DNA of 64,000 nucleotides from CAZNXJ01 sp964577115 (lineage in GTDB: Bacteria; Planctomycetota; Planctomycetia; Pirellulales; Pirellulaceae), in NCBI GenBank assembly GCA_964577115.1, contig CAZNXJ010000015.1, forward strand, positions 73,919 to 137,918, in the 5' to 3' direction. The notes under the pieces were generated by a model. The model was not told the origin of the DNA, did not search any database, and saw only the letters and a program-made list of their open reading frames with translations. The number at the start of each line of letters is the position of its first letter. The first letter of the stretch is position 1. The translations under genes were made by a program, and so were the position numbers. Below, one piece after another: positions 30,044 to 38,379 of the stretch.

Positions 30044-32584
30044 ATGACGTTTGTTGCCGTTGCTCCGATTATTCCGACGGCCCAGTCGCTGCTCGTCATC
30101 GTACTGCTCGTCCTCGGCTCGCTCTTTACCGCCCTGCTTTCCTGGTTGCGGCCCGCCAGCGTGCGCCTGCTAGTGCAGCTCGCCTGGCGTCAAAAATGGG
30201 CGCTCGCCACACTTGTGCTCCTGATCGCTGGCTTCGCAATGGCGTTTGGCTGGATTCGGAGCGGATTCCGTTCCATCGAGACGCCTCATCACCAGCCCGG
30301 AGCCGACTGGCCAATGGCACGCGGCAACCTCCAGCGCACCGCGACCCTTGCCGGCGCCCCCGGGCCAAAAAACGGACGCGTCGAGTGGCGAGCTGCACGG
30401 CGAGCGGCCATGTACGCGTCGCCCACCGTCGTCGGCAATCGCGTCTATAGCGTCACGTCGCGAGGCAACTCGGGGCTGATCGAATGTTGGGAGGCCACGA
30501 CCGGGCAGCGACTGTGGTCCACGGCGCCGCGGAATTACGAGGCGACATTGTCCTCGCCGGTCGTCGCCGGTCACCACCTGGTCGTCGGCGAGGGACTTCA
30601 TCGGACGCGCCAAGGTCGCGTCGTCTGCCTCGATATTTCCGGCCCCGGTCCGGGGCGCATAGCCTGGACGTTCACCACGAACAGTCACGTGGAATGTACG
30701 CCCGTCATTGTTGGCCCGCACGTCTTCGTAAACGCTGGTGATGACGGCATCTATTGTCTGTCGCTCGATCCGGACGCGAGCGACCAGCAGCGCGTTATCT
30801 GGCACGCGCCAGGGTCCGAATTTCCAGACGCCGAAACCGCGCTCGCCGTCGTCAACGGCCGCGTCTATGTGGGGCTTGGCCACGGTGGCAACGCCCTCCA
30901 AGTGCTCGACGCCCGCGATGGTACGCCAATCAAGCGCCTTGCTATGCCCTTCCCCGTGTTTGCGCTGCCGGCAGTGAGCGACGGGAAGCTGTTCGTGGGC
31001 ATGGGGCAAGGCGATCTCGTCGAGTTCACGCGGCAAGCGGCCGGACAAGTCGCGTGCATTGACCTCGAGCGGCTTGAAGTCGAGTGGACTTTTGACACGC
31101 CATCGATGGTGCTCGGCGCCATCGTGGTCACGGGCGACACCGTTTTGTTCGGATGTACGGACGGGAAACTGTATGCACTCGACCGCGATGGTCACCAGTA
31201 CGCCGCGTGGGACAGTGGGGCTCCGATCGTGGCCTCGCCAGCATTAGCAGGGGACATGGTGTACGTCGTGAATAACGCCGCGCAATTGACCGCTCTCGAA
31301 CGCAGTGCCTTGCGGCCCGTCTGGCAGGTACAGCTCGGCGAGCCCGGAGTTTATATAAGCTCGCCCGTCGTCGCTGGTGGTCGCATTTACGTAGGCACTC
31401 CCGAAAACGGCCTGGTATGCATCGGTGACGCGCGCCGAGCCGACGCGCCGTCGCTTTGGCCGGGACGTCACGGCGGGCCCGGCGCGGGTGGGAATCCAGA
31501 AGCCGCATCGCTTCCCACCATCGCCCAGCGCGTGGGCTCGTGGCCCCATGCAAACGAGCTCACGATACCGCGTCCGGCTGCCGACGCGGAAATCGCCGTT
31601 ACCGATACATGGCTGGTCGTCGAAGCGGACGGCGGTGGCGCGCTTTGTTTTCGTGTCGCATCGAAGGCATCGTCCGCTTCCGATATGCCGTCTACGCCAC
31701 CGAGCAGCTCCCGCTCGGCAGGATTTCCACCACTCGCGTGGTACGTTTCGCGCCCAGGGTGCCATGTCGAGGCGCTGGCTATTCGGGGCGATCAACTTCT
31801 GCTGCTCGACGCGGACGGAGCCAGGAACGAACGCGAGTTAATCGCCATGGATCTCGAGCAACAAAAACAACTATGGTCGCGAACTGTGTCGCCAGATGCC
31901 GGGTACGTCTTGCTGGCCACCACTGAGCAAACATTCATTCAGCAGCTGGACGGGACGCTCACGAGCCTCAATAAAGAGGGGCATACCGAGTGGCAGGTGG
32001 CTGTCGGCACCCTGGAATACGATCCGGCCGTGGACGAATCGCGCGTGTTGGTAGCCGCAACGGCGCCGCCGAGACTCCTGTTGCTGGATCGACAAACGGG
32101 ACGCGAGCTCTGGCGACAACCGCTATCCTCGCCACCGGCCGGATCGCCGGTTATTGTGCAAAATCGTTTTTTCCTCACCACCACGACAGCCGTCGAAGTG
32201 CGCGATCTCGTTCGCGGTGAACGGCTCCAGGTGTTTCCGCTTGCTACCGCCAGTTCTCCGCCGTACTTATTTCGGCGGTTCGATGGACGAGTCTTCGTGG
32301 CAACGGAGACCGCCCTATTCGAGATCACCGAACACGCAATGATCGAACGCGCACCGCTTGACGAACGCGTCGCTTCAACCGAGCTGCTCGCCGCCGACAA
32401 CGACGTGTATTACATCACGAGCAGGGACATCCGCCGCGTTTCAACAACCGAGCGAACAAGGAACGTGTGGTTCGATTTCGGCGAACCGACTGAGCAGGCA
32501 CGTCGCGTGGTCGCTCACCAGCGACGCGTGTTTGTGGTGACGCAAGGCCGAGAACTTCTCTGTCTGGGCGAGCCAGCCCCATGA
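30044..32584 (+). CDS. Membrane-anchored PQQ-like beta-propeller protein
   Basis: An 846-residue protein with two hydrophobic helices at the N-terminus (about residues 14-37 and 50-68). They are followed by a long PQQ-binding-like (WD40-like quinoprotein) propeller. It opens with ADWPMARGNLQRTATLAG and contains repeated blades such as IECWEATTGQRLWST, LYALDRDGHQYAAWDSG and LLLLDRQTGRELWRQPL. The order of a W-P-x-x-R-G-N start and AxxGxxxW blades is typical of planctomycete PQQ-like proteins, most of which lack proven dehydrogenase activity. The propeller should face outward if the helices form a hairpin. Its stop overlaps the start of the next gene by four bases (ATGA), so translation of the two is probably coupled. 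Confidence 0.88.
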   Translation: MTFVAVAPIIPTAQSLLVIVLLVLGSLFTALLSWLRPASVRLLVQLAWRQKWALATLVLLIAGFAMAFGWIRSGFRSIETPHHQPGADWPMARGNLQRTATLAGAPGPKNGRVEWRAARRAAMYASPTVVGNRVYSVTSRGNSGLIECWEATTGQRLWSTAPRNYEATLSSPVVAGHHLVVGEGLHRTRQGRVVCLDISGPGPGRIAWTFTTNSHVECTPVIVGPHVFVNAGDDGIYCLSLDPDASDQQRVIWHAPGSEFPDAETALAVVNGRVYVGLGHGGNALQVLDARDGTPIKRLAMPFPVFALPAVSDGKLFVGMGQGDLVEFTRQAAGQVACIDLERLEVEWTFDTPSMVLGAIVVTGDTVLFGCTDGKLYALDRDGHQYAAWDSGAPIVASPALAGDMVYVVNNAAQLTALERSALRPVWQVQLGEPGVYISSPVVAGGRIYVGTPENGLVCIGDARRADAPSLWPGRHGGPGAGGNPEAASLPTIAQRVGSWPHANELTIPRPAADAEIAVTDTWLVVEADGGGALCFRVASKASSASDMPSTPPSSSRSAGFPPLAWYVSRPGCHVEALAIRGDQLLLLDADGARNERELIAMDLEQQKQLWSRTVSPDAGYVLLATTEQTFIQQLDGTLTSLNKEGHTEWQVAVGTLEYDPAVDESRVLVAATAPPRLLLLDRQTGRELWRQPLSSPPAGSPVIVQNRFFLTTTTAVEVRDLVRGERLQVFPLATASSPPYLFRRFDGRVFVATETALFEITEHAMIERAPLDERVASTELLAADNDVYYITSRDIRRVSTTERTRNVWFDFGEPTEQARRVVAHQRRVFVVTQGRELLCLGEPAP

Positions 32585-35280
32585 CTGCGCGCCGCTGGAT
32601 CTATGGGTTCGCAGACGCCTTGCCGGATGGCGCGGATGAGCAATCGCTGCTGGGCGGCAAGGGAGCCTCATTGCGGAAACTGACGGCGGTAGGCCTGCGT
32701 GTTCCGCCCGGGTTCACGATTACGACCGAAGCATGCTCGGCGTACTTTCTCGGCGGCCGCACGTTTCCTCCGGGCCTCCGGGAAGAGTTACGCGCAAAAC
32801 TTAGCGAACTCGAAACGATCACCGGCCGACGATTCGGCGACCAGCGCGATCCGCTGCTAGTTGCGGTGCGGAGCGGAGCCGCCGTCTCAATGCCGGGTAT
32901 GCTCGTCACCATCCTGAACTGCGGTAGCGCACATCGCGCGCCGAATGATGCTCCCAGTCCGGACTGGTCCGCGTACGACAAGTTTGCTGAGTCCTTCAGG
33001 CGCGCTGTACGCGACATCCGTGCGTCGGGGAAGCATCCCTCGGCGCCGCCCGAGACCGTGGAGTCCACGGGCAGCCCGGTCGAGTCTGACTGGCCTGTTT
33101 TGTTAACGGCGTGGGAGGCACTCGAGTTATCCATTCGACTGGTCTTCGAGTCATCGGTAAGCGACCGGGCCATGGCGTACTGCAAGGCGATGAGGATCGC
33201 CGCGCCGCAACCAACGGCGGTAACCATTCAGAGCATGCTGCATCCCGAGATGTCGGGCGTGCTCTTCACACGCGACCCGCTCAATAGCACCGCAGATCAC
33301 ATGGTTCTCGAAGTCGCTAGAGGCTATGGCGACGACGTGGTCGGGGGCACCGCCGCCGTGCAGCGATACCATATCGCTCGCCGGACGGATCACGTATCAA
33401 CAGAACGCTCGCCGCGCTGGCATCGTATCGACAACGACCGAGCGGACGCCTCGTTGATCGATCAGCGGCACATTGACGAGCTTTCTCGCGCCGTGGAGAC
33501 GCTCGAGCCGATATGTGGCGACGCGCTGGATATTGAGTGGGCGTGGGCCGACGGGCAAGCCGTGTTCTTCCAGGTCCGCCCGCAGGTTCGAACCGAGCTT
33601 CCAGCCGACTCGCTGCCAGCCCTGATCGGACGGCAGTGTGACGAACTCCACGCGGCAACCCGCGCGGGAGCGCGGATGTGGATTCGGCACAATCTAGACG
33701 AAACGCTGCCGCATCCAACGCCGCTTACCTGGGACTGCATCCAACGCTTGATGGGAGTCCAGGGAGGCTACACACAGATTTACCGAGAACTGGGCTACTA
33801 CCCCGCCTTCGATCGCGTCCCGAACGGCTACTTACGTCTAATCTTTGGCCGCGTTTACTGCGACCCCGACCAACTCGCGCAGCTCTTCTGGACAGGACTG
33901 CCGCTCTGCTACGACCTCGATGAATTGCGCAAGCATCCCGAGCGGCTCGCCCTTGGTCCGCAGCAGTTCGACCTCAAGCGTTTAGATCCCTGGCTGCTGT
34001 TTCGCCTGCCCGTGATTCTCTGGCGATCCTGGCGCATTCGCCGGCGTACGGCACGGCTCATGCGCGCAGCGCGCGAGCGTTTCGAACATCAGTTTGTGCC
34101 GCATCTCAGCGCTTACATTTCGGCGCAGCGCCAAATCGATTTGACGAAACTCTCAGCCGAGCAGCTCGTCGAGCTGTTCGAGCGGCGGTGTGCGAAGGTG
34201 CTGGGCGAGCTCGCTGCGGAAGCGCTCCGGCCCGGTTTTTTCGGCGCGATTGCCTACGGCCAACTCGAGACCGATGCCACGCTAGTGTTCGGTAGCAGTG
34301 ACGGGCCGCGCTGGGCACGCCGCTTGACCCACGGTCTCACCGCCGCGTCTCCCACGCTGCACCTTGTCACAGATTGGACAAACGGCTCGCGCTCGCTGGA
34401 CGAACTTCTCGAACGCCTCGGACATCGCGGGCCCGGGGAAATGGAGCTCGCGCGACCACGCTGGCGGGAAACGCTCGGCCAGCTGCGTGCCATCGCCACC
34501 GGTCAGCCTGCGGGAAGTCTCGATGTGTCCCCCGAGATGGACGCCGGCGAGCGTTTCGAAGAGGTGCGCCGGGAGTTTGTCGAGCAGCTTAGTCAGGCCG
34601 GTGCCGCGAGTCTTGCGCGGGGGATGTTCGAGCAGGTCACGTTCGCGCGCGAGCTGCTGCCGTACCGGGAAATCGGACGCGATTATTTTCTGCGGGCCTA
34701 CGAACTTCTGCGCGAGGTACTCGAGGAATTGGCGGCGCGCACTGGGTTCGGTGCGGACATTTATTTTCTGGAGTACAACGAGCTGGCCGAGCTGGCGCGA
34801 GGCGCGAACGTGCGTGCTCGAGCGCGCGAGCGGCGAGCGTGCTGGGAAATCTTGCGCGAGGTTACGGTGCCGGAAGTCATTTCTCCCACGGATATCGATG
34901 CGTTGGCAAGGCGCCAGCGCGAAGGTGAGGTGAGCCGCGCGGAGCGCGTAGTGGCCGATTCGCAGCGAGGTGTACCGCTCAGCAGCGGGCGAGCCGCGGG
35001 GCCGGCGTTCTACCTCGACTCTAGCTCGATGACGCAATCGATCCCGCCGGGAAGCGTTCTCGTTTGCCATGCACTCGAGCCCGCGCTCGCTGCGCTGGCC
35101 GTCCGTGCTGCTGCCCTGGTGGTCCATCAAGGAGGGCTGCTATCCCACGGAGCGATCGTAGCAAGGCAGCTCGGCATTCCCGCCATCGTTTGCCCCGCCG
35201 CGTCCGGCTGGATCCGGCAAGGCGAGCGAGTGATTGTCGACGCCGACGGCGGACGTGTAATCCGCGAGGTGCGCACGTGA
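32581..35280 (+). CDS. PEP/pyruvate-binding phosphotransferase, rifampin-phosphotransferase-like
   Basis: An 899-residue enzyme in three parts. The N-terminal ATP-grasp domain (about 1-340) has LLGGKGASLRKLTAVGLRVP, VAVRSGAAVSMPGM, SGVLFTRDPLNS and IEWAWADGQAVFFQVRP. A middle region (about 345-790) includes WIRHNLDETLPHPTPLTWD, close to the substrate domain of rifampin phosphotransferases. The C-terminal PEP-utiliser domain has the phospho-His856 in GGLLSHGAIVARQLGIPAIV. It lacks the C-terminal TIM barrel of PEP synthase and pyruvate phosphate dikinase, so it should pass a phosphate from ATP via His to another acceptor. Rifampin itself is unlikely to be the natural substrate. It overlaps the propeller gene by four bases and the next gene by one (TGATG). 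Confidence 0.85.
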   Translation: MTARRWIYGFADALPDGADEQSLLGGKGASLRKLTAVGLRVPPGFTITTEACSAYFLGGRTFPPGLREELRAKLSELETITGRRFGDQRDPLLVAVRSGAAVSMPGMLVTILNCGSAHRAPNDAPSPDWSAYDKFAESFRRAVRDIRASGKHPSAPPETVESTGSPVESDWPVLLTAWEALELSIRLVFESSVSDRAMAYCKAMRIAAPQPTAVTIQSMLHPEMSGVLFTRDPLNSTADHMVLEVARGYGDDVVGGTAAVQRYHIARRTDHVSTERSPRWHRIDNDRADASLIDQRHIDELSRAVETLEPICGDALDIEWAWADGQAVFFQVRPQVRTELPADSLPALIGRQCDELHAATRAGARMWIRHNLDETLPHPTPLTWDCIQRLMGVQGGYTQIYRELGYYPAFDRVPNGYLRLIFGRVYCDPDQLAQLFWTGLPLCYDLDELRKHPERLALGPQQFDLKRLDPWLLFRLPVILWRSWRIRRRTARLMRAARERFEHQFVPHLSAYISAQRQIDLTKLSAEQLVELFERRCAKVLGELAAEALRPGFFGAIAYGQLETDATLVFGSSDGPRWARRLTHGLTAASPTLHLVTDWTNGSRSLDELLERLGHRGPGEMELARPRWRETLGQLRAIATGQPAGSLDVSPEMDAGERFEEVRREFVEQLSQAGAASLARGMFEQVTFARELLPYREIGRDYFLRAYELLREVLEELAARTGFGADIYFLEYNELAELARGANVRARARERRACWEILREVTVPEVISPTDIDALARRQREGEVSRAERVVADSQRGVPLSSGRAAGPAFYLDSSSMTQSIPPGSVLVCHALEPALAALAVRAAALVVHQGGLLSHGAIVARQLGIPAIVCPAASGWIRQGERVIVDADGGRVIREVRT

Positions 35281-36101
35281 TGACGGAAATGTGGAATGAC
35301 GCAGCACTGAGGATCGGCGACCGTGTCCTGGGGGGACTCTTCAACTGGGGCCAGGACGCCGTGCTCGCCGGACTCATCCTGCTCAGCAGCGGGCTGCTCA
35401 TCCTGACGCGGTGGATGACCATCGACGCGAGGCAGCTCGCAGCTATCCGTCAGGACGAAAAAACGCTGCGCGCACTTATGCGAGGGGCGCGCAGGGAGGG
35501 CGATGCGTCACGTCTCGCGCGATACCGGACGATACGGCTCCGAGTCGCTCGGCTGCGACTGCGCGAAGAACTGCGCGCCGGATTGCTGATTCTCCTGCCG
35601 CTGGCGCTGCTGCTAACATGGGCCTCCGAACGGCTCGCCTGGCGCGTGCCTTATCCCGGCGAACCGATCCAGCTGCAACTGACGCTGCCCGCTGTGTGGG
35701 AGGGGGAAGTCGTACACCTCGTACCGCTCGACGCATGTCAGCCGGTCGATGGCTGGGTTCAGGTCGCTCGGCGCGCTCGCCGCGCGGCCCCAACGGCACA
35801 GGCCATCGCCGCTTGGCAGCTCGAGTGCGCGGGCGCGCCTCAACAGTTCGAGCTGGTCATCCGCTTTCGCCACCAGTCCCTCGTTCATCCTTGGCGCACC
35901 GGAGCCTATGCGCTCCTGCCCGCCACGAAAACGCACGATGACAACATACTGACATCGATTCAGCTGGCCCCCTACCGACCGCTCGGCATCGTGCCCGACC
36001 TGCGACGATGGGGGTTACCGGCATGGCTCGTAGCGTACCTCCCACTGACAATGCTACTAGCTCGTGCGCTGCGGACGACGCGCATACTGCGGGACGCTTA
36101 G
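35280..36101 (+). CDS. EMC3/TMCO1-like (DUF106-type) membrane protein, Oxa1 superfamily candidate
   Basis: The ATG at 35280 overlaps the previous stop by one base (TGATG), which decides the start. The 273-residue protein has three hydrophobic helices: about 26-44, 99-115 and 247-262. Between the first and second lies a charged helical segment (RQLAAIRQDEKTLRALMRGA, then REGDASRLARYR). This matches in order and style the cytosolic coiled coil of DUF106/EMC3/TMCO1 proteins, which are distant relatives of YidC and act in membrane-protein insertion. About 130 residues of beta-type sequence between helices two and three, probably outside the cytoplasm, are longer than I expect for the family. The assignment rests on pattern and memory, not on a profile search. 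Confidence 0.65.
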   Translation: MTEMWNDAALRIGDRVLGGLFNWGQDAVLAGLILLSSGLLILTRWMTIDARQLAAIRQDEKTLRALMRGARREGDASRLARYRTIRLRVARLRLREELRAGLLILLPLALLLTWASERLAWRVPYPGEPIQLQLTLPAVWEGEVVHLVPLDACQPVDGWVQVARRARRAAPTAQAIAAWQLECAGAPQQFELVIRFRHQSLVHPWRTGAYALLPATKTHDDNILTSIQLAPYRPLGIVPDLRRWGLPAWLVAYLPLTMLLARALRTTRILRDA

Positions 36102-36220
36102 CACAGCGGGAAACGCACGCCCTAATCGCCGCTTCCGCCTTCATCTTCATCCCTCAGCCTTTTCATTCCCCCTTCCATCGTTCATCCTGCATCGTGCACC
36201 TTTTCATCCGGGGGACGTTC

Positions 36221-37864
36221 ATGCAGACATTGACAACGCTCGACTGGGCAATGATCGGCCTCTATTTCACAGCCGTGCTGGGAGTGGCGGCCTGGGCTAC
36301 TTACCGCGAGCGGCGCGGGAAGGAGACGAGCACCGATTATTTCCTCGCCGGCCGCAACGCCGGATGGCTCGTCATTGGCGCTTCGCTTTTCGCATCGAAT
36401 ATTGGTGCCGAACATCTCGTGGGGCTAGCGGGGACGGGTGCGAGTAGCGGCGTGGCGGTCGGCCACTTTGAAGTCGAAGCTTCGCTCATCCTGCTACTGC
36501 TGACATGGCTGTTCATCCCGTTTTATCTACGTAGCGGCGTGTTCACGATGCCCGAGTTCCTCGAGCGCCGCTACTCGTCTTCCGCCCGCTGGTATCTCGC
36601 GGTCATTTCCATCATCGGCTACGTGCTCACGAAGATCTCCGTGAACATCGCGGCTGGAGGCATCGTTTTTCAATCCCTGGGAATCAATTTCTGGACGGGT
36701 GCCTTCATTGTCGTAATTGCGACGGGAGTCTATACAGTGCTCGGCGGACTCCGCGCCGTGCTATACACCGATTTCGTGCAGATGTTCGTCTTTGTGATCG
36801 GCTCGACGTCCGTGATGTTTCTTGGCCTGCGCGAGGTGGGCGGCTGGGGAGCGATGACGGAACTGGCGGGCGACGCGCGGCTGAACATGTGGCGGCCGGC
36901 CACAGATCCCGACTTCCCTTGGACAGGCGTCATTTTCGGCGCCCCGATTCTTGGTGTCTGGTATTGGTGCACCGATCAATTCATCGTGCAACGCGTTCTC
37001 TCCGCGCGCGGCATCGACCAGGCGCAGCGGGGAGCAGTTTTTGCGGGTTGGCTGAAGGTCCTGCCTTTGTTCTTGTTTGTGCTCCCCGGCGTGCTTGCCT
37101 ACTGCCTCGTGCGGCTCGGACGTATTGAACTGCCGCAGGACGACCAAGCGCTGCCGGTGCTGATCCAGCAGCTCTTGCCGAGCGGCCTGCGCGGTGTGGT
37201 GGTGGCTGGCCTGCTGGCGGCGATCATGAGCTCGCTGTCGAGCGTCTATAACTCGTGCTCGACACTCGTCACTTGGGACATCTATCGCAAGCTGCGTCCC
37301 GCAGCGAGCGAGCGGCAATTGGTCTTCGTTGGTCAGCTCGCCACAGTGGCCATGGTGGCTGCAGGAATCGCTTGGATCCCGTTCATGGAGAACGTGTCGG
37401 ACGAACTGTACAAGTATCTCCAGAGCGTCCAGGCGTATATTTCGCCTCCGATCGCGGCCGTGTTTCTGCTCGGCATTCTCTGGCCTCGAGCCAACTCGGT
37501 CGGCGCCCTTACGGCGCTGCTCGCCGGTTTCCTACTCGGCATGGGCCGCCTGGGTCTCGAATTAAACCAGGACTCGCTGCTGCCCGGCTCGTGGCTCCAC
37601 GCATACACGGTGATGAACTTTCTGCACTTCGCCATCCTGCTCTTTGCGATCTGCACCTTCCTGCTCGTCGTCGTCAGCATCGCGACGCGGCCCGAACCAG
37701 AAAGCAAGTTACGTGGCTACACGCTCGCGCATCCGCGTGCTGGCAATGACGAGCTACCGGAACGCACCGCGCATCACGCGCTACAGCACCGCGTGAATGT
37801 AGGGCTCAGCATTTTGCTTGTCGGCGCCGTGGCGACGATCTGGATTTACTTCCGCGGAAGTTAA
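36221..37864 (+). CDS. Sodium:solute symporter family transporter (SGLT-like)
   Basis: The ATG at 36221 has GGGGGA about five bases upstream and begins just before the first membrane helix. The frame continues back to 36008 without support. The 547-residue protein has about fourteen hydrophobic segments. Family motifs are TDYFLAGRNAGWLVIGASLFASNIGAEHLVG (read as TDYFLAGRN and ASNIGAEHLVG), GVFTMPEFLERRY, and GLLAAIMSSLSSVYNSCSTL with the small and hydroxyl residues of the sodium site. It resembles the sugar branch (vSGLT/SglT) more than the proline or pantothenate branches. It would carry a sugar or related solute into the cell with sodium. It follows the propeller/phosphotransferase/EMC3-like set by 119 bases on the same strand. 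Confidence 0.9.
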   Translation: MQTLTTLDWAMIGLYFTAVLGVAAWATYRERRGKETSTDYFLAGRNAGWLVIGASLFASNIGAEHLVGLAGTGASSGVAVGHFEVEASLILLLLTWLFIPFYLRSGVFTMPEFLERRYSSSARWYLAVISIIGYVLTKISVNIAAGGIVFQSLGINFWTGAFIVVIATGVYTVLGGLRAVLYTDFVQMFVFVIGSTSVMFLGLREVGGWGAMTELAGDARLNMWRPATDPDFPWTGVIFGAPILGVWYWCTDQFIVQRVLSARGIDQAQRGAVFAGWLKVLPLFLFVLPGVLAYCLVRLGRIELPQDDQALPVLIQQLLPSGLRGVVVAGLLAAIMSSLSSVYNSCSTLVTWDIYRKLRPAASERQLVFVGQLATVAMVAAGIAWIPFMENVSDELYKYLQSVQAYISPPIAAVFLLGILWPRANSVGALTALLAGFLLGMGRLGLELNQDSLLPGSWLHAYTVMNFLHFAILLFAICTFLLVVVSIATRPEPESKLRGYTLAHPRAGNDELPERTAHHALQHRVNVGLSILLVGAVATIWIYFRGS

Positions 37865-38379
37865 GTCAGTCAGACAGTCCGTCATTCGCTTGTCCCGCCC
37901 ACGCGCTGCGAATTTCGGCTCGATACCTCCCTTCCCAGCCCGTGTTTTCCGGCGTCTTACACCTCTTTCGCGGCCGCCCGGTCGTCCCACACGCCCCAAT
38001 TTCCACATCTTGATTGAATTGAACTTGACTTCGCGAGTTTGAGTCGCGAACCTAGAAGGCGGCAGTAGCCCTAATTGCGCTAATTGCCCTACCCCGCCTG
38101 CACGCGGCGGACGCCGATTCAACCATACGATGTGGCCAAGGCGATCCCCCCGTGCCGATGACCTACCTAAGAGACCTACCGCAGAATTTTTCGGTTCGGA
38201 CGTGCTTTGGCACGCCTGGAGCCGAGCAGGGATGCCGCTGGGATTAGTTGCCACCCACTCGCTTTAAGCGCGGGTTGCGAATGGCACTCTGCCCGCACGG
38301 AACTTCCCTTCGGTCCAGCGCCCGCGCGTTGGGCGGCCAGGTCCGCCCGGCGGAATGCCGAACACGAGGAGCATACTGG
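37865..38379. other. Gene-free stretch before the export operon
   Basis: About 515 bases with no frame of convincing composition and no RNA gene that I can see. It holds the inverted repeat at 38030-38050 and should carry the promoter of the adaptor/permease/TolC set. Confidence 0.5.
38030..38050. repeat. Perfect 7-bp inverted repeat, possible operator
   Basis: TTCGCGA at 38030-38036 and TCGCGAA at 38044-38050 are perfect inverted copies separated by seven bases (one arm start to the next is 14). It lies 330 bases before the adaptor gene. It could be an operator for a dimeric regulator or a small hairpin; no regulator gene is adjacent. Confidence 0.35.

Noticed and set aside
30170..31195. 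A 341-codon minus-strand frame opposite the PQQ-like propeller
   Set aside because: It has no recognisable motif and lies wholly in a well-supported gene.
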